DNA of 35,255 nt from Pedosphaera sp. (GTDB taxonomy: Bacteria > Verrucomicrobiota > Verrucomicrobiia > Limisphaerales > Pedosphaeraceae). Location of the stretch: positions 1-35,255 of the forward strand of contig JAQGPA010000036.1 of assembly GCA_028293325.1 (NCBI GenBank), written 5' to 3'. How positions within the stretch are numbered: position 1 is the first letter of the stretch; every line of letters begins with the position of its first letter. A program made the position numbers and the translations under genes. Below the pieces are notes generated by a model that was not told where the DNA came from, searched no databases, and saw nothing but the letters and a program-made list of their open reading frames with translations. Below are positions 7,924 through 15,623 of this stretch, one piece after another.

Positions 7924-9510
7924 TTAGAAGTGATGCCCTGGCTTGCTGCAAGTGACCGGCTCATCCACGCTGTTGAGGGTATAGGTGCCGCCATCAGTGC
8001 ATTTGAGTTTTTCGGGATGGCTCAGGAATGGTTTCAGATCCTCCCACGTCGGCACATCCTGTCCTTTCTTCCTCTGCTCCAGGGCCCATTGATGTTTGGC
8101 GCCATCAATTTGCCGTAAATTTTTAATGCACCCGTTTTGTTGGGCTTTTTCCCGTGCCTTGACGAAAGCTGGCACCGCCACTCCCGCCAGAACTCCCGAT
8201 ATCGCCACTGCCGGCAGCAACACCAGCTTGCTCGCGCCTTTGTTGCCATTTCCCACCAACTCCCAGCCTTCCTCCGTATTCGCCGTGACAGTGTAGGAGT
8301 AGGACGGTTGGCTTAGACTCGCAATTTTCTTCATTAACTCAGCTTCCGCCGGCTTGCTCTCTGCTTTCTTCTCCATTGCCTGTTGCTGGATTGTTTGGAT
8401 TGTCTCGCCGAATTTCTGACTCACATATGTGAACTGATTGCCTTGCTGCGGCATCCCCTGCGCCAGCTTCTTAAATTCCGCGGTGGATGTTAGCCCCGGT
8501 TGCTTGCCGTTCTTCACTGCCAACACCTGTTCAATCAATGCGTCTGTGCTGGCGATAAATAAATAATCCCCGCTTCTCGCGATCGAAGGCCGCACGGTAA
8601 TCGGCAATGGCAGCGGCACCGGCATGGTCAACATCTTTAACCCGCTTTTATCCACCCGCACTACCTGCTGGTTGCTCTGCAAAATCTTGTCCACCCGGTC
8701 AAAAATCAGGTCATCTTTCACCTTCACCACCACCAAAATACCCGGTTCGGGCAGTTCCATCGTCGCGTCCTGCCCCGCTGGCAGTGTGAGTCTCCGCTTT
8801 TCATCCAGCGTAACGATCACCCCATATTCGCCCCCGAGGGATTTCATCAATCCATCCCATTTAAGCCCCGTGTTCAATTCAAATTGCGCTTTCGCCTGCT
8901 CCAACCCGTTTCGCGCCTCGGCCACTCCTGCTTCTGCCACTTCCTTTTCCACCACCGACCATATCAGCGGCAGATCAAAATCGGAGAATGTCGCAAACGC
9001 CGTGCTCGTCGGCAGCAAATCCAGCCCGCTTAATGAATGCGGACTTTTCCCAAACAACGACCACAAATACCCTTCACCCTTCCCCTTGTAATGATGTAAA
9101 ATCATCCTGTTTTGATAAAACCCCTTTTCCCGGGCAATGGAACTCAGCCCCAGCCCGCTGACATCTTCCACTCCACTGTTCTTGATCAGGCTCGTGGCCA
9201 CATCAAAAATCCGGTTCACATTTTCCCGGTCCTGCCCTTTTAAATCCGGCAGTGAACCGACGGTTTCGTGCCAGCCCGCGATGGTTTGAGAAAGCCCGTC
9301 CAGCCATTTTTCAGTGCTCACATACAAGTACAAGTCACCGCCCGCATCCAAATGTGCGGTCACCTCCTTAAAACTGTTTTTCTCCGTTGTCGCAGTTGCC
9401 GTTGGACTTGCGGATTTGGCCGGTTTCCTTTCACAACCACTCACCAGCCCAAATACCGTCACAATGGCAAGCAAGGATAGAGCGCCGATGGCGCAGCGTG
9501 TTTTTGTCAT
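7924..9510 (-). CDS. Lipoprotein with C-terminal pseudopilin-like domain
   Basis: This is a predicted lipoprotein of 528 aa. The ATG at 9510 has AAGGGAA about eight bases upstream; the frame extends further but without a comparable ribosome site. A signal peptide ends in GLVSGC (lipidated Cys26), followed by an Ala/Thr/Ser linker. Residues 45-420 form a long alpha/beta region recalling the loosely defined DUF3352-type envelope proteins, which is a weak assignment. The C-terminal 100 residues are striking. A hydrophobic segment at 429-450 runs into AVPAFVKAREKAQQNGCIKNLRQIDGAK and then a small domain with conserved Cys. This is the layout of the PVC-type pseudopilin N-terminal helix, but it lacks the G|FTLxE processing site and is internal. 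The function is unknown; a role at the inner membrane-periplasm interface is likely. Confidence 0.8.
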   Translation of the reverse strand: MTKTRCAIGALSLLAIVTVFGLVSGCERKPAKSASPTATATTEKNSFKEVTAHLDAGGDLYLYVSTEKWLDGLSQTIAGWHETVGSLPDLKGQDRENVNRIFDVATSLIKNSGVEDVSGLGLSSIAREKGFYQNRMILHHYKGKGEGYLWSLFGKSPHSLSGLDLLPTSTAFATFSDFDLPLIWSVVEKEVAEAGVAEARNGLEQAKAQFELNTGLKWDGLMKSLGGEYGVIVTLDEKRRLTLPAGQDATMELPEPGILVVVKVKDDLIFDRVDKILQSNQQVVRVDKSGLKMLTMPVPLPLPITVRPSIARSGDYLFIASTDALIEQVLAVKNGKQPGLTSTAEFKKLAQGMPQQGNQFTYVSQKFGETIQTIQQQAMEKKAESKPAEAELMKKIASLSQPSYSYTVTANTEEGWELVGNGNKGASKLVLLPAVAISGVLAGVAVPAFVKAREKAQQNGCIKNLRQIDGAKHQWALEQRKKGQDVPTWEDLKPFLSHPEKLKCTDGGTYTLNSVDEPVTCSKPGHHF

Positions 9511-9691
9511 GGTTGATTCCCTTTGATCTACCACGAAGAAAGCCGGTCTCCCGGAAAAGGTAAAGCTGAATCGTGGGACGGCTTTAATGCACCCGCACCC
9601 ATTCAATCACGGGTAAGGTCTTGACCCCATTGTAACCTGCCAGTCTGCGTCGATGCTTTTATTGGAATATAACAACCCATAGGACCAGCAA

Positions 9692-10165
9692 ATGAAAATA
9701 GCACTGATACTTGCCTGCACGGCCTTGGGACTCGCGGGCTGCGCCACTTCTGATCACGGCTACAGCGGCTCTGCCGGACCCCCCACCGAAACCGAAGCCG
9801 GCACCGGCCGGGCGGCCGGCATGCAAAACGACTTGGGCATCAATGATCCTCGAGGCGCTTTTCAGAATTGGCGTTTCGGCGGTGATCCCGACCGGACCCC
9901 TCCCCGAATTCCCGTGGAGAACTCCCCTGATGCTACTGCTGTCGTGCCGGAACCTGCCCCTGACACCACTCTCCCGCAAGGAGGCACCCCTAACGTTACT
10001 TCCCAGCACGAAACCACCCCGCAACCAGCCCCCCCCCGGAGAAGCTTTGAAAGCTTCCGTTATGGTACTGGTGACGACCCCGACCGCATCGCTCCCCTCC
10101 TGCCAGTGGACCCAGAATTTCCGCCTTCCCAAACTCCAGTCAGGCCTCTTGTTCCCGGTCCTTAA
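9692..10165 (+). CDS. Small Pro-rich lipoprotein with two DPDR repeats
   Basis: This 157-aa predicted lipoprotein has a signal peptide ending in GLAGC (Cys17). AGGA lies eight bases before the ATG. After lipidation the chain is low in hydrophobic content and rich in Pro, Thr and Gly, so it is probably extended or disordered. Two copies of a motif stand out: FQNWRFGGDPDRTPPRIPV near residues 57-75, and FESFRYGTGDDPDRIAPLLPV near 118-138. They share the pattern F-x2-[WF]-R-[FY]-G, DPDR and a final [IL]PV. They may be two copies of a short binding element. I do not recognise a family. It opens a rightward run of small genes. Confidence 0.7.
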   Translation: MKIALILACTALGLAGCATSDHGYSGSAGPPTETEAGTGRAAGMQNDLGINDPRGAFQNWRFGGDPDRTPPRIPVENSPDATAVVPEPAPDTTLPQGGTPNVTSQHETTPQPAPPRRSFESFRYGTGDDPDRIAPLLPVDPEFPPSQTPVRPLVPGP

Positions 10166-10281
10166 ATCATCGGAAATGCGCTCCGGGAACAAAGTGCTGA
10201 GCGCCTCGCCCAAACGGCCTCGCCCGGCATCTGGATCACGACACCATTTGCCTCGCGTTTTTTACGGGATTAAATTGTCAT

Positions 10282-10677
10282 ATGAATAATAATCCATTGG
10301 ATGAAGGCAGAATCAGCGAAGACGGCCGCCCTGTCGGCACCGTGACCGTGGACATGGTGTTGGCGCGTGCGCGCGAGTTGGCCATTATTAATGGTCGCAG
10401 CCCCCATAAGGTGCTCGATACCGACCTGGAACAGGCCCGGCGCGAATTAACCGGTGAAGGTGACGAGGACCCTGAAGAAGCAACGATTGAATCTCTGCCC
10501 GAGTCAGAGCGCTGGGACCCTGTCCCCGGCTCCTCCGGACAACAGGCGCCCACCGTGCCGCTAGTGGACGAGCCGGCGGAAAACGAAAAGCTGGTCCAGG
10601 AAGGAGTCGATGAGGCCGAGCATGACCAAATGCTCCAGGGTAGTGAAGAAGCTGCCAAACGAGACGAAGGCTCCTGA
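10282..10677 (+). CDS. Small acidic protein, DUF2934-like
   Basis: This 131-aa protein is very acidic and has no signal peptide. Residues 22-55, with the segment ARARELAIINGRSP and ending in LEQARRELTG, resemble the DUF2934 pattern (helix, turn containing GR, then a helix ending in a basic-acidic RELL-like tail). The C-terminal two thirds are Glu/Asp/Ser-rich and probably disordered. DUF2934 proteins often sit in stress-related clusters beside small proteins like those here, but their function is not known. The ATG at 10282 lies 116 bases after the preceding lipoprotein gene. The family assignment is tentative. Confidence 0.6.
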   Translation: MNNNPLDEGRISEDGRPVGTVTVDMVLARARELAIINGRSPHKVLDTDLEQARRELTGEGDEDPEEATIESLPESERWDPVPGSSGQQAPTVPLVDEPAENEKLVQEGVDEAEHDQMLQGSEEAAKRDEGS

Positions 10678-10809
10678 GCGACCAGTTGCCAGCCGTCGAC
10701 TCATTTTCGCGAATGTTCTCAAATGGCTGGGGATTTCCTTGTCGTGGAATAGGGTTTCCTCCCCCCATGCAAAACATTTTGTTTGCTTTAGGCTGAAAGC
10801 AACGACAAC

Positions 10810-10818
10810 GGAGGTGAT
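10810..10818 (+). promoter_or_regulatory. Perfect nine-base Shine-Dalgarno sequence
   Basis: GGAGGTGAT is fully complementary to the anti-Shine-Dalgarno tail of 16S rRNA, and its core is seven bases before the ATG at 10822. It is much stronger than the other ribosome sites in this window, which suggests the small Cys-rich protein is made in quantity. Confidence 0.8.
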
Positions 10819-10821
10819 GTT

Positions 10822-11055
10822 ATGGAACAATGCGAGGTTTGCGGAAACGAATACGACAAGAACCTGGAAATTGTCGTCAATGGCATCTCTCATTATTTTG
10901 ATTGTTTCGAGTGTGCCATTCACGCCCTGGCTCCGGCCTGCGAACATTGCGCCTGCAAAATTATCGGCCATGGTATCGAATCCGGCGGCACGTTTTATTG
11001 CTGTGCCCATTGTGCCCAGGCCGAAGGAGTGGTCGGAGCCCACGACCACGTTTAA
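10822..11055 (+). CDS. Small Cys/His-rich metal-binding protein (metallothionein-like)
   Basis: The protein has 77 residues, of which ten are Cys (4, 7, 28, 31, 40, 43, 45, 60, 61, 64) and seven are His. The CxxC pairs at 4/7, 28/31, 40/43 and 61/64 suggest two zinc-ribbon-like knuckles. The segment FDCFECAIHALAPAC is a conserved centre that I recall from small bacterial proteins usually labelled prokaryotic metallothionein-like. The likely role is zinc or other soft-metal binding in the cytosol; there is no signal peptide. An unusually perfect ribosome site precedes it. Its neighbours suggest a stress setting. Confidence 0.85.
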   Translation: MEQCEVCGNEYDKNLEIVVNGISHYFDCFECAIHALAPACEHCACKIIGHGIESGGTFYCCAHCAQAEGVVGAHDHV

Positions 11056-11136
11056 CGCCAGGCGTTGGCTCGCTGATAATCATCGGATTGATCCCTTACG
11101 CGGGCGGGTCGCTGCCGTTTTTGGCCTGGGAACTTT

Positions 11137-12009
11137 ATGACAAAAACAAAATCTCAGAAACGCCCTCCGCGTCCGGCCCAACATCAATCCCGCCAGCCCG
11201 GTCGGGAATCTGTGATGTCGCCCCGCCCGCAATTTGAGCCGCCCGAATATATCGGCTGCGGCAAATTGTTCAGCAAAGTCGCCCTGATTACCGGAGGTGA
11301 CAGTGGCATTGGACGCGCCGTGGCTGTGCTTTTCGCCAAGGAAGGCGCCGATGTGGCCATCGCCTATCTGGAGGAACATGATGACGCCAGCGAAACCTGC
11401 CGGTTGGTGGAACAGGAACGACGCCGTTGTTTCGCTTTCGCCGGGGATGTGAGTAATGAGAAAATCTGCCAGCGCATCGTGCAGGAAACCATCAAGCGCT
11501 TCGGCCAGCTCGACATCCTGGTTAACAATGCCGCCGAACAGCACCCGCAGGAGGACATCGAAAAAATCACCAGCCAGCAACTGGAACGCACTTTTCGCAC
11601 CAATATCTTTTCCCAGTTCTACCTGACTAAGGCCGCCCTTAAACATCTGAAACCAGGTTCGGCCATTATCAACACCACCTCGGTCACCGCCTATCGCGGC
11701 AGCTCGCATTTAATCGACTACTCGGCCACCAAAGGTGCCATCGTCTCCTTTACGCGCTCCCTTTCCCAGGCTTTGGCCTCCCGGTCCATCCGCGTGAACG
11801 CGGTTGCGCCCGGCCCCATCTGGACCCCGCTCATTCCTTCCACCTTTCCACCAGCCAAGGTGAAACGGTTCGGTTCCGATGTGCCGCTGGGACGCGCCGG
11901 CCAGCCCATGGAGGTTGCCCCCTGCTATGTCTTTCTTGCCGCCAGCGATTCCTCGTACATGACCGGCCAGGTGCTCCATCCAAACGGAGGTAAAATCATC
12001 AATGGCTGA
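11137..12009 (+). CDS. SDR-family oxidoreductase (YhdF/YghA-like)
   Basis: This is a classical short-chain dehydrogenase/reductase of 290 aa. The leader (PQFEPPEYIGCGKLFSKVALITGG) is typical of the stress-associated YhdF/YghA group, often annotated as glucose 1-dehydrogenase-like. The cofactor loop TGGDSGIG (residues 52-59), NNAA (130-133), Ser182 and the catalytic Tyr195-x3-Lys199 are all present. The C-terminus QVLHPNGG is also typical. The substrate cannot be read from the sequence. GGGA precedes the ATG at 11137. The gene overlaps the next one by eight bases, so the two are probably translated together. Confidence 0.93.
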   Translation: MTKTKSQKRPPRPAQHQSRQPGRESVMSPRPQFEPPEYIGCGKLFSKVALITGGDSGIGRAVAVLFAKEGADVAIAYLEEHDDASETCRLVEQERRRCFAFAGDVSNEKICQRIVQETIKRFGQLDILVNNAAEQHPQEDIEKITSQQLERTFRTNIFSQFYLTKAALKHLKPGSAIINTTSVTAYRGSSHLIDYSATKGAIVSFTRSLSQALASRSIRVNAVAPGPIWTPLIPSTFPPAKVKRFGSDVPLGRAGQPMEVAPCYVFLAASDSSYMTGQVLHPNGGKIING

Positions 12010-12835
12010 AACTATCACCGAACAAAATCGGCCAAAGCAGAACGTCCACGGCCGGCGTCGACCGACATCCTCGCGCGAACCGTACAGTCGACTTCATAAA
12101 TCCGTCCCTTGGCCGGACATCATCCCCGCCGGACAATGGGCCAACTACCGTTCCGCCATTGAGGCTGCACGCAATGTCGGCCTGCGCTTCCTGTTGGGCG
12201 GCGGCTTTGGCCTCGCGGTTTACACCGGACGCTGGCGCAATACCAAGGATATTGATTTCTATATCCTGCCGCGTGATCGCGAGCCGATGATCGCCGCCTT
12301 GGCCACGGCTGGCTTTGTCGACTTTTACGACCAGCGCCCTTACGACCCCGGCTGGATCTATCGCAGCACCCGTGAAGGCATCATCGTGGATATTATATGG
12401 TCCATGGCCAACCGCCGTGCCGAAGTCGATGAAATCTGGTTTGAACGTGCCTATCCGGTTCAAATCCGCGAGGAAGCCATGCATGTCATTCCACCGGAGG
12501 AAATGTTGTGGTGTAAGCTCTACATTCTCCAGCGCGATCATTTTGATTGGACCGATGTCTTCAACCTCCTCTATTCCGTCGGACGACAAATCAATTGGGA
12601 CCACCTCCTGGAGCGCGTCAACCCGGACCTTCCCCTCCTCCAGGCCGCGCTGACCGTCTTTTTCTGGCTCTGCCCCAATCGCGCGCGTGAATTTCCCGAA
12701 AAACTGCGCAAGCAACTCGGCCTCCCCAAGCCGGAAAAAATCTCCGCCGCCGAGCAGTTGCATCGCATCCGGCTCCTGGACACCCGGGCCTGGTTCGCCC
12801 CGCTCCAACCCAAGGATCAATACTTGGAAGTTTAA
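12002..12835 (+). CDS. Nucleotidyltransferase-fold protein
   Basis: This 277-aa protein has the pol-beta-type nucleotidyltransferase core. GGGFGLAVYTGR (from residue 66) is the GG/GS helix, with Asp83 and Asp85 in TKDIDFYI as the metal-binding pair and Asp130 in IIVDIIW as the likely third carboxylate. It resembles the stand-alone families seen in NTP-transferase and toxin-antitoxin type groupings, but I see no HEPN or MNT partner next to it. The C-terminal 140 residues are helical and rich in Trp and Leu. GGAGGT lies about 11 bases before the ATG, inside the SDR gene. The substrate is unknown. Why it is coupled to a dehydrogenase is also unclear. Confidence 0.75.
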   Translation: MAETITEQNRPKQNVHGRRRPTSSREPYSRLHKSVPWPDIIPAGQWANYRSAIEAARNVGLRFLLGGGFGLAVYTGRWRNTKDIDFYILPRDREPMIAALATAGFVDFYDQRPYDPGWIYRSTREGIIVDIIWSMANRRAEVDEIWFERAYPVQIREEAMHVIPPEEMLWCKLYILQRDHFDWTDVFNLLYSVGRQINWDHLLERVNPDLPLLQAALTVFFWLCPNRAREFPEKLRKQLGLPKPEKISAAEQLHRIRLLDTRAWFAPLQPKDQYLEV

Positions 12836-12849
12836 AACTCCATCTCCCC

Positions 12850-13638
12850 ATGCTTATCGGCACCATGAACCATCCCGCGCGCGATCTCCTCGCAGAAATT
12901 GAATGGATCGCCGGCTTGGGACTTGAGTTTATTGACCTGACCATCGAACCCCCCAAAGCCGCTGTCCGGCAACTCGACCTGCCTGCCATCCGTGCGGCGC
13001 TCAAAAAATATCGCCTGCCAGTGGTGGGTCATACTGCTTACTATCTTCCGATCGCCAGCCCGTTTGAATCGCTCCGCCGCGCAGCGGTTGACGAACTCAG
13101 CCGTTGTTTGTTTGCGTTTGCCGCGCTCGGTGCCCAATGGATGAATCTGCATCCGGATCATAACGTCCCCATGCATGACCCTGCCTTCGTCATCGAGCGC
13201 AATCTTCAAAGCCTGCGCGAACTCTCCACCGTCGCGCACGGCTGCGGTGTTGGCTTGATGATTGAAAATCTCCCGGGCAAATTCAACACCGTCGCGCAAC
13301 TCGCACCACTGCTTGATCCCCTGCCGGAACTCGGCTTTCATCTGGACATCGGCCATGCCAATCTGCTCGTCGAAAAAAACTCCACTGATGAACTCCTGAG
13401 CGCCTTTGGCTCCCGCCTGCGGCATGTGCATCTCCACGACAACAAAGGCGGGAACAAAGACCTGCACTCGCCGCTAGGCACTGGCACATTGGATCTTCCC
13501 CACCACATCCGTTCCCTCCAAAAGTCCGGCTACGATGGCACGATCACGCTCGAAGTCTTCACTTCTGATTGGTATTATTTGGCCCATAGCCGGGATATCC
13601 TGCGTCAACTTTGGTCTGATACTCTTTCCCAACATTGA
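12850..13638 (+). CDS. Sugar phosphate isomerase/epimerase-like TIM-barrel protein
   Basis: This 262-aa protein belongs to the xylose-isomerase-like/AP endonuclease 2 TIM-barrel superfamily. Candidate metal or catalytic residues sit at the ends of strands in the expected order: His61 (VVGHTAYY), His101 (NLHPDH), Glu139 (MIENLPG), Asp166 and His169 (HLDIGHA), His194, His196 and Asp197 (HVHLHDNKG), and Glu235 (TLEVF). The HLDIGHAN and HLHDNKG blocks are typical of the isomerase/epimerase branch rather than endonuclease IV. It is 14 bases past the previous gene on the same strand, so it is probably in the same operon. The substrate is not inferable. Confidence 0.88.
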   Translation: MLIGTMNHPARDLLAEIEWIAGLGLEFIDLTIEPPKAAVRQLDLPAIRAALKKYRLPVVGHTAYYLPIASPFESLRRAAVDELSRCLFAFAALGAQWMNLHPDHNVPMHDPAFVIERNLQSLRELSTVAHGCGVGLMIENLPGKFNTVAQLAPLLDPLPELGFHLDIGHANLLVEKNSTDELLSAFGSRLRHVHLHDNKGGNKDLHSPLGTGTLDLPHHIRSLQKSGYDGTITLEVFTSDWYYLAHSRDILRQLWSDTLSQH

Positions 13639-13802
13639 TGTTTCCGCTTGGACCTGTCACGCGACATTAAGCAGACCTACCGGCTTTACCCCAGTTGCCT
13701 TTGCGGAGCCGCGACAGAATCTTACTTGTCATGGAATACGAGCCTTTCAATTGGGGGGGAGCCGGTTTTCGAAATTGAACAAAATTAAGAGAGTTAAATC
13801 TT

Positions 13803-14396
13803 ATGCTCAGGACCAAGGTAAATTTCTTTAAAGCAATCCTCGTCGCGATCCTGACGTGCGGCATTGCCGGCTGTCAGAATCTGCCCGGCACGAAGCAAAG
13901 CCAGGGTGCCGTCATTGGCGGTCTTGGCGGTGCGGCTGTAGGCGCTGCCATCGGGCACAACGCACTTGGGGCTGTCCTTGGAGGCGCTCTGGGCGCCGGC
14001 GCCGGGTATGTGGTTGGGGCCAATAGCGATCGGATTATGGGTCGCGATCAAGCTTCCGCTGCTGCCGCCACCCAAAACGCCCAAACGCGTCCGGCCACGG
14101 CGCAGGATGTCATGAATTCCACTACTGCGGATTTGAACAAGGACGGATTTGTCACCCTCGACGAAGTTGCAGCCATGAGAGCCGCAGGTCTGAGCGATGA
14201 TCAAATGCTCCAACGGTTGCGCGCGACGAACCAGATTTTTGAATTAACTCCCTCTCAACAGAGCTATTTGCGGGATCGCGGTGTCAGCAACTACGTGATC
14301 AACCAAATGCAAACCATCAACCAGGATAAACGCCAGCAGTTGCTCAATACGATGCCCAACCAGAATAACGTGATCAGCCAGCCGACGCCACGGTAA
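13803..14396 (+). CDS. Gly-zipper lipoprotein with EF-hand-like loop
   Basis: This is a predicted lipoprotein of 197 aa: a signal peptide ends in GIAGC (Cys24). A glycine-zipper segment of small-residue repeats (about 35-72) could insert in or oligomerise on a membrane, as in SlyB/OmpA-associated Gly-zipper proteins. Residues 110-121 form an EF-hand-like loop, DLNKDGFVTLDE, a candidate calcium site and the only one seen. The C-terminal part is Gln/Asn-rich and helical. A GAGAG ribosome site lies upstream, and a likely terminator lies 13 bases past the stop. It probably works at the outer membrane or periplasm, perhaps in envelope stability. Function is inferred from the architecture only. Confidence 0.82.
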   Translation: MLRTKVNFFKAILVAILTCGIAGCQNLPGTKQSQGAVIGGLGGAAVGAAIGHNALGAVLGGALGAGAGYVVGANSDRIMGRDQASAAAATQNAQTRPATAQDVMNSTTADLNKDGFVTLDEVAAMRAAGLSDDQMLQRLRATNQIFELTPSQQSYLRDRGVSNYVINQMQTINQDKRQQLLNTMPNQNNVISQPTPR

Positions 14397-14408
14397 TAAT
14401 CAATGGTT

Positions 14409-14447
14409 GCGCGGCGGCTAAACACTTCTGCTTCCGCCGCGCTTTAT
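14409..14447 (+). terminator. Hairpin terminator after the Gly-zipper lipoprotein
   Basis: GCGCGGCGG (14409-14417) pairs perfectly with CCGCCGCGC (14434-14442) around a 16-base loop, followed by TTTATC. The stem is strong and the T run short, so termination is likely but perhaps leaky. Confidence 0.6.
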
Positions 14448-14482
14448 CATCTAAACACTCTTGGCCAGGTTCTGTTTCAGAT

Positions 14483-14857
14483 ATGCATATTCGGGAGGTC
14501 AGCAGCACAAGCTGGGATGAATTTTGCCGGCGCATCAATGGCCAGCAAAGAGGGGCGCTCGTCAATATTGAAACGATTGCCTCGGATGGTTACCGGATGA
14601 CCACCGCCAGCGACGCAATTTTCGAAAGCCTTGCCTTGGACGCCCGGGGAGCTTGCAATGATGTGCTTTCAGTCCGCGTGTCAAAGGATCGCGAACTGAT
14701 CCATGACATCATCGAACCCATCCACATCAAGCTCACGGAGAGCAGTGCCAGCGGCGATTATAATCCGGTGCAAATTGAGGCGGAAAACGGGATCACGCTG
14801 TTGACCTTTCATCCTGCGATTCACAACCAATTGCTCGACGGCCTGGCGCTCAGTTAA
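14483..14857 (+). CDS. DUF5335-like small protein
   Basis: This soluble 124-aa protein has no signal peptide. Its pattern (an N-terminal W-x2-F segment, then LVNIETI, LALDARGACNDVLSV, ELIHDIIEPIHIKL and a final ENGITLLTFHP strand) resembles the DUF5335 family as I remember it. That family consists of small beta-rich proteins often found in stress-response gene groups. The function is unknown. The ATG at 14483 has no clear ribosome site, so the start is the least certain part. Confidence 0.6.
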   Translation: MHIREVSSTSWDEFCRRINGQQRGALVNIETIASDGYRMTTASDAIFESLALDARGACNDVLSVRVSKDRELIHDIIEPIHIKLTESSASGDYNPVQIEAENGITLLTFHPAIHNQLLDGLALS

Positions 14858-14930
14858 ACCACCCGCCACTGGCATGCACCCGGCAATATTCGAAATCAAG
14901 GAACATAACAACCATCGATCAGGCAAACGC

Positions 14931-15040
14931 CACTAAATGTCGCACCAGGTGTGCCAGGCAGGACCACCTCTCATGGGGAGCTTGCCGGTAAGCAAATCAG
15001 GGTTTTACCGCAGTGGTGCCTGGCGGCACGGCATTTAGTG
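14931..15040. repeat. 110-bp nested inverted repeat (structured RNA or MITE-like)
   Basis: CACTAAATGTCG (14931-14942) pairs over all 12 positions, with one G-T wobble, with CGGCATTTAGTG (15029-15040). Inside it, GCCAGGCA plus CCAC pairs with GTGGTGCCTGGC, with a three-base bulge. Further in, CGGTAA pairs with TTACCG. The whole folds as one long hairpin 50 bases before the next gene. It could be a small MITE-like element with terminal repeats or a regulatory RNA structure for the lipoprotein at 15090. No T run follows, so it is not an ordinary terminator. Confidence 0.7.
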
Positions 15041-15089
15041 TATAAGGACTGAACGGCAAATGGAGTAACCAACAAGAAAAGGAAACAAA

Positions 15090-15518
15090 ATGAAAAAGGA
15101 AATAGTGATATTATGCGCGGCTCTCGCTTTGGCTGGATGCGGTAACCGGGGCGGCACGGGCACCGGATCGCAATCCGATACTGGCACCAGCAGCAGCAGT
15201 AACCAAGGCGGCATGGGCTCGTCAAGTTCCACCAATCAGGGTGGTTCCTATGGTGGCAGCACCAACCCCAGCGGTGGCGCGGGCGGCAGCTACGGCACCA
15301 ATACCGGGGCCGGTAGCAGTATCAGCACGAACAGCAGCGGCGGCATGGGCAGCGGTGGGCAATCCAGTGGCGGAGCGGGCGGTTCCTCCAGCAGCACCAA
15401 TAGCAGCGGTGGCATGGGTGGCGGTAGTGAATCCAGTGGTGGTGCGGGCAGCAGCGGCCAACCGAGTGGTGGCGCCGGTAGCAGTTCCAGCACGAACAGC
15501 AGCAGTAATCCTCAATAA
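15090..15518 (+). CDS. Gly/Ser-rich repetitive lipoprotein
   Basis: The protein has 142 residues. A short signal peptide ends in LALAGC (Cys17). Everything after it is built from degenerate Gly/Ser/Asn/Thr repeats such as SSSTNSSGG, GGMGSGGQSSGGAGG and SSTNQGG. No charged core or hydrophobic segment remains, so the mature protein should be a disordered, lipid-anchored tether or surface coat. An AAAGGAA site lies before the ATG. The repeats are imperfect at DNA level too, so the copy number may vary between strains. The 110-bp palindrome lies just upstream. Function is unknown. Confidence 0.72.
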   Translation: MKKEIVILCAALALAGCGNRGGTGTGSQSDTGTSSSSNQGGMGSSSSTNQGGSYGGSTNPSGGAGGSYGTNTGAGSSISTNSSGGMGSGGQSSGGAGGSSSSTNSSGGMGGGSESSGGAGSSGQPSGGAGSSSSTNSSSNPQ

Positions 15519-15563
15519 CCACTCCCGCTACATTTAATCAGCCCGTCCCGGGAAAAAATCAAA

Positions 15564-15612
15564 CCGGAAGGTCTTTTGCCGGCATCATTTGCTGCAAAAA
15601 AGGCCTTTCCGG
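15564..15612. terminator. Bidirectional terminator between convergent genes
   Basis: CCGGAAGGTCTTTT (15564-15577) is complementary, with one bulge and one wobble, to AAAAGGCCTTTCCGG (15598-15612). A and T runs lie at the loop side of the arms. It lies between the stop codons of the rightward Gly/Ser lipoprotein and the leftward M23 peptidase and probably serves both. Confidence 0.6.
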
Positions 15613-15623
15613 GATGATTTATC

